From assembly GCA_049999805.1 (NCBI GenBank), contig JBNGIO010006284.1, positions 249,049 through 278,453 of the forward strand: a stretch of 29,405 bases of DNA, written 5' to 3'. Positions within the stretch are counted from its first letter, which is position 1. The number at the start of each line of letters is the position of its first letter. The notes beneath the pieces were generated by a model. It was not told the DNA's origin. It was given only the letters and a program-made list of their open reading frames with translations, and did no database searches. The translations under genes were made by a program, and so were the position numbers. Source of the stretch: Folioceros fuciformis (Eukaryota; Anthocerotophyta; Anthocerotopsida; Anthocerotales). This document shows, piece after piece, positions 1-9,057 of this stretch.

Positions 1-830
1 GCCGACCAGGGGCTGGACTAAAGCCGGACAGCAAACCCGAGTTCGGCCGGGTTGCTCAACCAGTCGGGCTGGCCGGTTCGTTATGGCGGGATGCTGGGCT
101 GGGCAGCCAGACTGGCGGGCTGCCTGCAATTTCGGGGCGCAGTCAGGCCAGGAAGGCGACCGGGCTGATGGGTGATGACCGAGTTCAGGCGGCCGGGCAG
201 GTGGCATGATCGGATGGGATCGGTGAGGTTTTTGGCGGGTCTGGCCAGATATATGGTATGCGAGAGCAAGCTAGCCGGGCCGATGGTGGTGAATCGAGCC
301 AAAAAACCAAGACAGGCGTGGATCTGGTGGGAGGCCTGGCGAATCGGACGGGATCAGCCAGGAAGCAGCCTGCTTGCAGCTGAAGATGGCCAGGCAGGCA
401 GCCAGGCCATTTTGGCAATGCATACAGCGGCCGGGCTAGTCGGAGTTGGAGGCCAGATGAGCGGGCCGAATGCAGGCCGAGGCTGGATCCGGAAGCCAGT
501 CGCCCGGTCGGCTAGCCTGGCTTCTGGGTAGCTGGATTTAGTAGGCAACCAGCCGGCCAGGCTGGTTGTCTGGCTGAATCTGCCAGGCGGTTGGCAGTAG
601 TGGCTGGGGTGGGTGGCCAGTGGACTCGGGTGATTTGGCTGGATCAGGTGGTGGCTGATCGATTGGCGGGTCGGATCTGACCATACATCTAATCGATGGG
701 CTGGCCAAATCGGGACCGGAATGGATTAGGCAGTGGCGCTGGATCCACGGGTGTGCCGGACCGGGGCCGGACACACTGGCTAGCAAGGCAAAGAGCTGGA
801 ACTCAAGGAGCAAGGATGTGAAGGAGGTTA
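1..830. repeat. GC-rich repetitive intergenic DNA
   Basis: This stretch is unusually GC-rich and is dominated by short recurring words such as ggctgg, gccggg and ggccagg in no fixed order, so it reads as degenerate low-complexity DNA rather than a clean tandem array. Several overlapping frames stay open on both strands, as expected from stop-poor GC-rich sequence. None has a recognisable domain, and their compositions are dominated by Pro, Ala, Arg and Gly. I see no gene here. Confidence 0.55.
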
Positions 831-1282
831 GCAGTGGATGAGCAGGAGTAGGAGATCGACAAGCAATTGGAGGCCAATAACCAAGAACTATGAGGAGTAT
901 GGATGAGCGGATACACGTTCCTAAGAAGGCCGGAATGAGAGGGAAGGTTTCGCTTGTTGAGGGGCGAAGAGAAGTGCGTTGAGGTGGACGGGATTGTTAC
1001 CGAAAGTGGTTGAGGGGACTGGATCGGGAAGTGGCGAATCGGTGCAATATCAGGCTAAGGTCCCCGAGGGGCAGGATCATGAGGAGGAGCCTGTTTACAC
1101 CGCAACCGGTGGATTGTGGAAGAACATCCTGGAAAACCAAAGTGAAGGCAGCCTTGAGAGTTACGTGGCGAGGGGTTCTCTCTAAAGAGTTTCTCCTTGA
1201 ATGAGCACATGAGGGAAAGGTAGCTGCACAGAAGCAAGCTGAGACAGTTATCCGTGCATTGATAGATCTTTGCAGAAGTTAA

Positions 1283-1579
1283 GGGGAGATCTCGTATGTG
1301 CCCGGACTGGAAGATGCTCATGCAAGGAAGCGGATGTAGGCCGAAATCGCAGACCGCCGACAGGAGGAAATTATTAAGGAGCAATGGAAAGCTAACGAGA
1401 GAGGGAGGCTATTGCAACAGTCAGTAGAGGAGAGACTGAAAAGTGAACTCCGGCGAAGGAATGAAAAACAGCTCGAGTCTGGCTCCGAATCGGGTATGGT
1501 TTCGAGCAAGGGAGTTACAGTGGCCTGGACAGGGGTCAGAGGTGAAGGCTGCCAGGAGAATGCGTGCGGACGAAGCTGA
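1283..1579 (+). pseudogene. Decayed charged coiled-coil-like coding remnant
   Basis: A frame opening after a stop at 1280-1282 and ending at TGA 1577-1579 is rich in Glu, Arg, Lys and Gln (for example the stretch AEIADRRQEEIIKEQW), as in coiled-coil segments. It is interrupted by an in-frame TAG at 1337-1339. The flanking 831-1282 sequence is also purine-rich on + and has short charged frames with many stops, for example an open stretch ending near 1185. I do not recognise the family. It may be a degraded gag or another transposon-encoded protein, which is inference from composition and from the transposon-rich surroundings. Confidence 0.3.
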
Positions 1580-1891
1580 GGGGTACCACCCCTTCCAAAT
1601 ATATGACATAAGTGGCATTCGGCTTTCCATCCGCTGGACGGAAGGTCTAGTACAGGTGTGCCGCTAGTGGGTGAGAAGCTAGTGGTAGTTATGTTGGCAG
1701 AATGGAGGGGAAACCTGAAGATGGAAGGCTCTGAAGAATGTAGGATGGTCGAAGGGCAGGAGATAATCCCATCGGGAGAGGAGAAGGGGGAAAGATAAGC
1801 ACCCCTGATTTGTGGAAGTTGTGAGGGGTTGATGAGTTTGGGGTAAAGGGCAGCTAACAGGTCAAGGGGCAATTAGAAGCAGGGGTAGGTT

Positions 1892-2415
1892 AGAGTTAGG
1901 GTTCTTGGTTGGGGTTAGGTTTAGGTCGGACCTAGGTTAGGTCTAGGTCGGACCTAGGTTAGGTCTAGGTCGGACCTAGGTTAGGTCTAGGTCGGACCTA
2001 GGTTAGGTCTAGGTCGGACCTAGGTTAGGTCTAGGTCGGACCTAGGTTAGGTCTTGGTCCGACCTAGGTTAGGTCTAGGTCAGACCTAGGTTAGGTCTAG
2101 GTCAGACCTAGGTTAGGTCTAGGTCAGACCTAGGTTAGGTCTAGGTCAGACCTAGGTTAGGTCTAGGTCAGACCTAGGTTAGGTCTAGGTCAGACCTAGG
2201 TTAGGTCTAGGTCAGACCTAGGTTAGGTCTAGGTCAGACCTAGGTTAGGTCTAGGTCAGACCTAGGTTAGGTCTAGGTCAGGCCTAAATTAGGGTTAGGT
2301 TAGACCTAGGTTAGGTTTAGGTCAGACCTAGGTTAGGGTTAGGTCAGACCTAGGTTAGGTTTAGGTCAGACCTAGGTTAGGTTAGGTCATACTTAGGTTA
2401 GGTTTAGGTCAGAAC
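1892..2415. repeat. 22-bp minisatellite with palindromic core
   Basis: About 23 head-to-tail copies of a 22-bp unit, ggttaggtctaggtcgga followed by ccta. The core TAGGTC-N-GACCTA is an inverted repeat, so each unit can pair with itself. The first six or so units carry CGGAC in the core, one carries CCGAC, the next ten or so carry CAGAC, and the last units (from about 2276) drift in length and sequence. Units include TTAGG and TTTAGG words resembling plant telomere repeats, and the array is preceded by gttagagttagggttcttgg. No coding frame crosses it. Confidence 0.9.
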
Positions 2416-2948
2416 CGGATGTAGGATGGCTTAGGTCAGAGAGAGAGATGGTTAGGTAGTTGACTCAGGTTAACTTTAGTAGACAGAGATGAGGGCTAGG
2501 CAGTATAAGAGGGGGGATCTGCCAGTGAGAGAGGGGCTGTCTACGATGCGATTTTCCTAGACCTTGTGTGCAGAACTCCTGGCTTAGGGCGCTGAGCTGG
2601 TTGAGATTGAACCAAGGGCCGGATTTCCCTTGCCACTAGGGGAACGTGGAGGATCCCAAGACTGCCAAGATCCGTGTGGCCGGATCCACAAGGGCTGAAT
2701 GATTCGCAAGCTGGCTGAGGTGAAGGGACAGGACCGTGAGCTAGGAGGGCTATCCAATCCTAGTATCCACACTACACTTGAAGGCTGCAAGGAGTGAAGT
2801 CATTGTGTCCCAATTTCCAGGGAATAGCTAAAGCAAAGAGAGGAAGAGTTGGGATGAAGTGCATAGAAGTGAAGAGTGAGCTGCTGAGGTGCAGTAGTGT
2901 GTGCTGAAGTGAAGAGTGAAGTACTGAAGTGAGGAAGGAAGGACTAAA

Positions 2949-3066
2949 GTGGGAAGCATGAGGAGCTGAAGGACAGGAGATCTGGAGTGTGAGTTGTGTG
3001 AGCTGAAGTGGGACTCATGAAGAGTTGAAGGATTGAAGATCTGGAGTGCGAGTTGTGTGAGTTGAT
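2949..3066. repeat. 59-bp imperfect tandem duplication
   Basis: Two adjacent copies begin with gtgggaagcatgaggagctg (2949) and gtgggactcatgaagagttg (3008) and share gagttgtgtgag near their ends. The surrounding region, 2820-3080, is made of degenerate gaagtgaagagtga-type words. The rest of 2416-3160 contains no frame I can support as a gene. Confidence 0.75.
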
Positions 3067-3389
3067 TTGAAGATAGGCTAGGCTACTAGCCTCCTTGTTG
3101 TGTGCGTGTGGACAGGTCTATAGACTGGCTGATAGGTAGAAGTGTGAGTGGATAGCTGTAGGTGTTCCTTGACACTGGTTCACTCCCTTGGGAGCGAATC
3201 ATAAGGCTGCAACGACAATACGGGAAAGTGTGGCCCTTTGGTGGTTCTTGGGTGCAAGAAACCACTCCACAGAAGGCTATCTCTCGATCTTTCTTCAACT
3301 TCCCAACGGCGGACTTGTTCCTCTGGTTGGTGCGAGTGCAGAAAATCAAGCAAAGACAACCAATGGCTCCCCGACTGCAGTTAGTTGGA

Positions 3390-4229
3390 CAGTGACAAAG
3401 GGAAGCCATCAAGCTTCTTTGGAAGTCTGCAGGAATCCCCCCCAAGGTTAGGTCTACGGTTTGGTGTTTTTTTCAAGCGTGTTTGCCTAATGCGGATTGT
3501 TGGGATGGGCTTTTAATTGCAACGGGGGAGGAATTGTGTCCACTATGCACCACAAGGGCCCCAAACAAGAGTCAACACATGTTCTTTCATTGCAGCTTTG
3601 CTTAAGAGATCTGGAGGGAGGTGGGCAAGTGGCTCTGATTGATTTTTCCTAGTGCTAATCTCAGGATCACGAAACAATCAGCCTTATTTGGGCTGGACGC
3701 AACCTCGGGCAAACCTCTCCTTAAAAAAAAATGGTGGGGCTTACTGTGGTCTACTTGCCTTTTTTATCTCTAGGTTTATTGGTCCGGGATGGTCTATGGA
3801 GGACATGAGTCAGCTTCAACGAAAGCTTTGTTGTGGCGCATATGGGAGCATTTATTGATTGCAGCAAAAGCTTTGGAGCAATCCCGTCGAAAACAGTTTA
3901 AGTGGAAAGATTGGAGGACGGCGGGCTTCCTAGCTCCTGGGAAAGACACGGGTTGGAATCATTTGTGCCCATGGGGAAGGTGAGTCCTTAGGGTCGTTGG
4001 AAGACTTCAAGGTGTGAGTATAAGTGGCTTCGGCAGTCTACGGGTACCATAGTGTAGGAGAGCGTTCTCTGAGCGCCTTGTCTTGAGTTTTGGACTCAAG
4101 GCCAGTCTTCCCCCCCTTCTCTTTTGGCACTCGCTCTATGTACATACGTTACCGGGGGTTCCCCTTTGTATTGTAAGTGGGAGGCATCTTCCAATCATAA
4201 TCAGAATTCTTTTCTTCGTGAAAAAAAAA
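3390..4229 (+). mobile_element. LINE 3' end: zinc-binding domain, 3' UTR and poly-A
   Basis: From about 3400 the + strand reads like the C-terminal part of a plant LINE polyprotein, the zinc-binding domain that follows the reverse transcriptase (zf-RVT). The segment starts with KLLWKSAGIPPKVRSTVW and continues through a CPLC pair near 3540 and an H-x3-FFHC-type end near 3585, giving the expected Cys/His spacing. The frame is broken by TAA (about 3604), TGA (about 3634) and TAG (about 3770), so it is dead. A residual frame with the segment KALLWRIWEHLLIAAKALEQ continues to about 3920. The 3' end is a run of nine A at 4221-4229 preceded by ttcttttcttcgtg, typical of plant LINE tails. Sequence upstream to about 3160 may belong to the same copy. 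Confidence 0.75.
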
Positions 4230-4368
4230 CCCTATATGTCCTAAAACACGACCAGGAAACACTTTTGCCTGAAAATAACGAAGTCTTGTTAGACGTATAG
4301 ATCAAACTGTTCAATAAAAACTGATATAATTTCTTTCATTGTGAATGGATGTCAGGTTCAACTTTCAT
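4230..4368. other. Junction between LINE tail and truncated Copia
   Basis: AT-rich sequence between the LINE poly-A and the end of readable Copia RNase H. I searched it for the missing Copia 3' LTR (start tgaacggatc, end ccctaca, or the U3 AT-rich repeats) and for a polypurine tract, and found neither. It is either old flanking DNA or unrecognisable element sequence. Confidence 0.4.
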
Positions 4369-5170
4369 TTACATGGTTTGTGGTACACACTCTGTGGTAG
4401 ATAGCGTTATGCATGATTGCAAACGAGATCGCCATGAGACTGCCCCTCCTGTGCACATGAAGACGTAACTTGATGTGGACCTCCTTTTGTCCATATCCCC
4501 TGCATAATCAACATCCGTATATCCCACGACAGATGCATCTTCACTACCAAAACATAAGCACAAAGCTTTCGTACTATTCAAGTACCTCATAACTCCTTTT
4601 ACTGCGTCCCAATGCTTCCTGCCAGAGTTTGACATAAACCTGCTAACCACTCCCACTGCAAAGGCAATGTCAGGACGTGTAGCAATCATTGCATACATCA
4701 AACTCGCTACAGCTGATGAGTATAGAACCTTCTCCATTTCCACTTTGTCCTCCGCAGAGCTTGGGCAATCCTTGCTCGACAGTTTCACATATGGAGGCAA
4801 CGGAGTACTTAATACCTTCCCCTTCTCCATATTGAAACGTTGAAGCACCTTGTTAATGTATTTAGTCTGAGACAAGTACAACAAACGCTTATGTCTGTCT
4901 CGACGAATATGCATGCCAAGAATATGGCTTGCCTCTCCCAAGTCTGTCATGTCAAAGCGACCATTCAACTTTGACTTCAACATTGAAATCTCATCACTGT
5001 TAGTCCTAGCAATTAGCATATCATCCACATAGAGGACCAGAATGAGCAAGCTTCCATCCTTAGCTTGCTTCGTATAGAGGCAATGATCCTCATCGCTACG
5101 CTTGTAGCCTTGAGAAAGCATAAATGAGTGGAACTTGAAATACCACTCCCTGGGTGCCTGCTTCAAACCA
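4369..5170 (-). pseudogene. Copia pol: C-terminal reverse transcriptase and partial RNase H
   Basis: The segment picks up at KQAPREWYFKFHSF and includes the RT catalytic motif YVDDMLIA. RNase H then follows, with the YTDVDYAGD motif (first catalytic acidic residues) and a segment ending in LSTTE. In intact Copia RNase H the sequence continues past STTEAEY with further catalytic residues; here it diverges after STTE and stops within six residues, so RNase H is incomplete. It is joined to the upstream integrase/RT segment by a frame break at about 5172-5176, where one extra base in a T run (- strand) shifts the frame inside the conserved SLYGLKQ motif. Confidence 0.85.
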
Positions 5171-5171
5171 T

Positions 5172-6748
5172 AAAAGGCTTTTCTTTAACCTGCACACTAG
5201 ATTCTCTTTGCCCTTCTCAATGAAACCCTCTGGTTGCTGCATGTATACCTCTTCCTGGAGATCACCATGCAAAAATGCCGACTTCACATCCATCTGGACA
5301 AGTTCCATGTCGAGCCTCGCAACCAGACCAAGAACACATCGCAAGGTGGTCATTTTGACAACCGGTGAGAAAATTTCATCAAAGTCATTATCTTGCTGTT
5401 GCTTAAAACCCTTTGCAACCAATCGTGCCTTGTACTTAGGTTTGCCATAATAGGATATGTCCTTCATCTTATACACCCATTTGCATGGCAACGCCTTCTT
5501 GCCCTTAGGCAACCGAACCAACTCCCAAGTTTGGTTCTTGTGGAGTGAATTCATTTGCAATTGCATCGCTTCCTCCCACTTGTCCTTGTCAGTCACTGAC
5601 GTGGCCACTTGGTAACAAGAGGGCTCCCCACAATCCGTCAGCATGACATAATCAAGAGATGCAACATACCTGTCAGGAGGACGTGAGATCCTTCCTGACC
5701 TATGAAGCAATGGCGCCTCGACCGGAGCTGGTTGCACTCTCTCCTCTCGTATAAGTGGAGGAACTTGTTCCTGCACATCACGACGTTCAACCTGCGCAGG
5801 ACGGTCAAATCCATCTTCTTGAAACACCACCCGTCGCACCTCCACAGTTGGAGTAGGCTTCTTGTGCATCTTGGTCTCATTAAAGAACACGTCATTACTA
5901 CAAACCATTCTCTTGGCCTCTGGATCCCACAGACGGTATCCCAGCTCACCAGATTCACCATAGCCAAGAAAAATACATTTCTTGGACTTGGGTGCCAACT
6001 TGTCCCGAAACTCCTTAGGAACATGGTAGTATGCCTCGCAGCCAAACACTCGTAGATGCTTGTATGACGGCTTCTTTCCAAACCACATCTCCTCCGGAAC
6101 CTGCTCATCCACAGCCCTATTAGGAGATCTGTTAATATGATGCACCGTAGTAGCCATTGCTTCGGCCCAAAATCCGTTAGGCAATCCAGAGTTTGACAAT
6201 AAACTACGCATCCGCTCCTGGATGGTCCTGTTCATCCGTTCAGCCACACCATTCTGGGGAGGAGTATACGGCACAGTCAATTCTCGTTTGATTCCCTTAG
6301 AATCACAGAATGACTGGAAAGCCTTCGAGACATACTCTCCCCCATTGTTTGTCCTTAGACACTTCAGTCGGAGGCCAGATTGAAACTCCACAAGGATGAC
6401 GAATTTCTGAAACACTGTCAAAACATCATCCTTTTTCCTCAAAGGATAAACCCACACCTTGCGTGAAAAGTCATCAATGAAAGTGACAAAATAAGATGCA
6501 CCGCCTAACGATACAGTGGGCATAGGTCCACAAACGTCACTGTGAACCAACTCAAGAGGTTTACTTTTGTGTTTACCTCTTGCTCCATGTGGTGACTTCG
6601 TCTGTTTCCCATACAAACAGTGCTCACACACGGAGAAATCGGAGAAGTCAAAAGCAGGGACGTAACCAAAACGAGATAAGATCTTCATTCCTTTTTGAGA
6701 CATATGTCCTAACCAACTATGCCACAAGAAAACACTTGGCTGCTCCAT
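5172..6748 (-). pseudogene. Copia pol: integrase and N-terminal reverse transcriptase
   Basis: A long frame begins in the pre-integrase zinc site (HSWLGHMSQKGM, then CEHCLYGKQ, an HH-CC type finger). It continues through the DDE core: ELVHSDVCGPM gives the first Asp, FIDDFSRKVWVY lies between, a second Asp is expected near the RTNNGGEY stretch (here Asn replaces the Asp usual in RTDNGGEY), and PPQNGVAERMNRT gives the Glu. The RT start is clear from KWVYKMK, KARLVAKGFKQ and QMDVKSAFLHGDL. If read correctly, loss of the second catalytic Asp would kill integrase independently of the frameshifts. The frame extends to 5096 as a shifted tail without homology. Confidence 0.85.
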
Positions 6749-7445
6749 TACACAAAATCACATGATCCTTAACAGTGGTTACCTGAAGTGAGTACAAAGT
6801 GCCACACTTTGTTCCACGAGCTAACACAAGAGAACCTTTGGAGACCTTCCAAGAATTATCTCCAAACCAACAGTGGTAGCCAGCGTCATCCAACTGCCCT
6901 GCGCTAATCGTGCTTTTTGTCAACCTCGGAACATGCCTAACATCCTTCAATGTGAATGAAGATCCGTTGTGGAACTTCAGCTGCACATCACCAACGCCTG
7001 CAATCTCGCACATGTAGCTATTTCCAAGCCGAACACATCCTTTCCTAGTAGCATCATAAGTGCTAAACCACTCCCTATGCGGAGTAACATGGAAAGATGC
7101 TCCAGAGTCAATTATCCAATTAGAGAATAAATGACTATCCACGGCTATTAGTTGTGCAGAATCGAAGGAAGAAGAGATAGGAACATCTCCATCGTCAACA
7201 TAATTCACCTCGTTAGGCTTGGTACTCGGACTTGCCTTGGTGTCGGTTTGCTTCTTCTCCTTTCCTATGTCCTTCTTGAACTTCTCGCAGTCCTTTCTGA
7301 TGTGACCCTTCTTGTGACAATGGTAACACTCAACATTGTTACCACTACGAGATTTACTACGGGAAGAACTTCGCTCCTTGTATTTCCCCTTTGAAGTGGA
7401 CCTTCCTCTCACCATGAGGACGTTGGAACCTTTCGAAGGTTCCAT
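6717..7445 (-). pseudogene. Copia zinc knuckle, protease and pre-integrase segment
   Basis: The frame opens with a basic, Ser/Arg-rich segment followed by a CCHC knuckle (CYHCHKKGHIRKDC), the nucleic-acid-binding end of gag. About 80 residues later comes NWIIDSGASFHVTP, the aspartic protease active site (D-S-G). It then runs into the conserved pre-integrase region (VRLGNS, LKDVRHVP, GTLYSL). It ends by frameshift at about 6740: the LWHSWLGH segment of the next frame follows directly in homologous elements. The start at 7445 is also a frame junction with gag rather than a true initiation site. Confidence 0.85.
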
Positions 7446-7469
7446 AACAAACTACCTTCTACATTTACA

Positions 7470-7997
7470 ACGGTAAGACCACTGGCAGGAGCCGAATTAC
7501 TCAGAGCTGTACGAAAGGTGTCCCAGCTCTCTGGTAATGTGACCAATAGAAACATAGCTCTCACGGAATTATGGAAATGAGATACCTTGAGATGAGAGGT
7601 GGCTGAAAATTGTATTGAACTCGTTTAGATGATCGGACATCCTCGTCCCTTCCTTCATCTTCAAGTCCACCAGTTGTTTCAACCAGTACACCTGAGAAGC
7701 CGCACTTTGCTTCTCGTACAGGTCACACAACTTCTGCCATAGCTCGTAGCTTGTGGTCTTGTCTTTCACGTTGAAGTAGACCGACTTCGACAATGTTAGC
7801 ATGATGGTAGACCTAGCAAGCTCATCTAGATCCTGCCACTCATCCTAAGTCATGCTAACAGGTTTCACTCTTAGCAACTTTATCAGCTTGATTTGCTTCT
7901 TCTGCACTAGAACATTGTACACTTGTTCTTTCCAGAACGGAAAGTTAAATCCATCTAACTTCTCGATATAGAACATGACGTTTTCGGAGGACGTCAT
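7470..7997 (-). pseudogene. Copia gag (capsid) remnant
   Basis: Gag begins with ATG at 7995-7997 (MTSSENVMFYIEKLDGFNF, the usual start of Copia gag with a Leu-x-Gly-x-Asn-Phe motif). An in-frame TAG lies at 7845-7847. Downstream the frame resumes with the UBN2-type gag segments TTSYELWQKLCDLYEKQS, LKQLVDLKMKEG and MSDHLNEFNTIFSHL, up to a stop at about 7569. After another frame break the segment LLVTLPESWDTFRTALSNSA is readable to about 7480. In intact elements these parts form one protein of roughly 200 residues before the knuckle. Confidence 0.8.
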
Positions 7998-8324
7998 GAT
8001 TCAAAAAACCAATGCAAATCAACTAAAAGGCTAGTTAGTAAACAGTCGGAATGTAATGTAGATTCTCAAAGTTGCCCTCATAACTTGTTCCAAATCGGAT
8101 GTCCACAACTTGGGCTTCGATTGCTCACAACTGGAATGTCTCCCATCGTCCGATCGAGATCTTGACTTCCACGGTCGGGGTCAACTCGGCGCCCACACCC
8201 TCGCACTCGACGATCGCAATTTGTTCGCTTTCTTGCATCCATCTTGCACGCTCGGTGCCTTGCAAGATCCTCGCCTCGGTAGCGCTCCACTGGCGAACGA
8301 CTACCGTCTAGGTATCCCTTCCAT

Positions 8325-8560
8325 TGGTGCCTAGTTGGTGCCCAATTGGCGCCCTACGGGCCTTGCTGGCACCAGGGTGGCACCCCGCTGGCGCCCTGCT
8401 AGCGGCCAAGTGGCACCTTGGTGCCCGGGTGGCGCCAAGTGGCGCCTTGTTGGCGCCCGCGTGGTGGCCAAGTAGCGCCGCGTTGGTGCTGAGGTGGCGC
8501 CTTGCTGGCAGCCCAGTGGCGCTGAGTTGGCGCCCTACTGGCGCCCTACTAGTGACCTAA
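8325..8560. repeat. GGCGCC-rich degenerate minisatellite in the Copia leader
   Basis: Between the PBS and gag the leader holds some 20 closely spaced copies of words such as tggcgcc, tggtgcc, tggcacc and tagcgcc, about 10-12 bp apart. Many contain the palindrome GGCGCC. The segment is far more GC-rich than the rest of the element. Stop-free frames across it are a by-product of composition. The remaining leader (8000-8324 and 8561-8640) shows nothing further. Confidence 0.75.
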
Positions 8561-8640
8561 CCCTCCTAGCTCCATCTTCTTGCCTTGTGCCTCCGCTCAT
8601 TGTACCTACAATAGGCACAACCATCTTGCTCCACAACCTT

Positions 8641-8653
8641 TGCTCTGATACCA
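8641..8653 (-). other. Copia primer-binding site (initiator tRNA-Met)
   Basis: Read on -, the 13 bases are TGGTATCAGAGCA, the classic plant Copia PBS complementary to the 3' end of initiator tRNA-Met. It lies two bases inside the LTR edge at 8656, as expected, and fixes the orientation and the identity of the LTR as the 5' one. Confidence 0.95.
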
Positions 8654-8655
8654 CT

Positions 8656-9057
8656 TGAACGGATCATTAAAGGAGCATGGTGAAGAAGAGGAGAGAAGAA
8701 GGGAGGAGGAGAGGAGAAGAGAAAGAGAGGTCTCACAGTGTCTCTCATAGCTCTATTGCAAAGGGAGCTCAAGAGGGTATTTATACCCTCTAAAAAAGCT
8801 CCCAAGGAAGCTTCACAAGAAGCTCACAGGAAGCTTCACAAGAGGCTCATAGGAAGCTATGCAGGAAGCTTCCCAAAGATTAGCTTAAGCTAATGATACT
8901 TAATTAAACACGAATCTTAGACTAATTACATTAGTCTAATTAAACTTATCACACTAGTCTTATTAAACTTATCACACTAGTTTAATTAGACTAATTACAC
9001 TAGTTTAATTAGACTAATCACATTAGTCTAAGCACATTGGGCTTTAATAACCCTACA
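8656..9057 (-). repeat. Copia 5' LTR (402 bp)
   Basis: Bounded by the canonical TG...CA: on - it starts TGTAGGGTTATTAAAGCCC at 9057 and ends GATCCGTTCA at 8656, two bases before the PBS. The U3 part has AT-rich subrepeats (about 8917-9031, units with ctagtttaattagactaat), including a perfect 10-bp inverted repeat with a 3-nt loop at 8917-8939. About 2.5 copies of an aggaagcttcacaag unit lie at 8806-8875. The R/U5 part is pyrimidine-rich on -. The outer edge at 9057 is inferred from the TGTAGGG start, because no second LTR is available for comparison. Confidence 0.8.
8779..8786 (-). promoter_or_regulatory. TATA box of the Copia LTR
   Basis: On - the sequence is GGTATAAATACC, a strong TATA box about 125 bp from the LTR's inner end. 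This would place the transcription start near 8750, at the head of the pyrimidine-rich R region. Confidence 0.75.

Larger units (their letters stand above)
4369..9057 (-). mobile_element. Truncated Ty1/Copia LTR retrotransposon
   Basis: On - the order is LTR (8656-9057), primer-binding site, leader, gag, zinc knuckle, protease, integrase, reverse transcriptase and RNase H. Integrase ahead of RT identifies Copia rather than Gypsy. The element lacks the end of RNase H, the polypurine tract and the second LTR, so it is 3'-truncated near 4369. The coding region carries one in-frame stop and at least four frame breaks, so it is not autonomous. The LTR edge at 9058 abuts LINE coding sequence on the same strand, which suggests that the Copia element inserted into that LINE. 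Confidence 0.9.

Noticed and set aside
1-830. Open frames of 64-119 codons on both strands
   Set aside because: Mutually overlapping, compositionally biased and without motifs, which is typical of GC-rich non-coding DNA.
1892-2415. CRISPR array or true telomere
   Set aside because: Units are directly adjacent with no spacers, and the unit is 22 bp with GGTC insertions rather than TTTAGGG, so it is a minisatellite.
4230-4368. Possible Copia 3' LTR
   Set aside because: Neither LTR end sequence nor the AT-rich U3 repeats nor a polypurine tract is present.
8078-8560. Several overlapping frames on both strands in the Copia leader
   Set aside because: They arise from stop-poor GC-rich repeats between the PBS and gag and have no domain homology.
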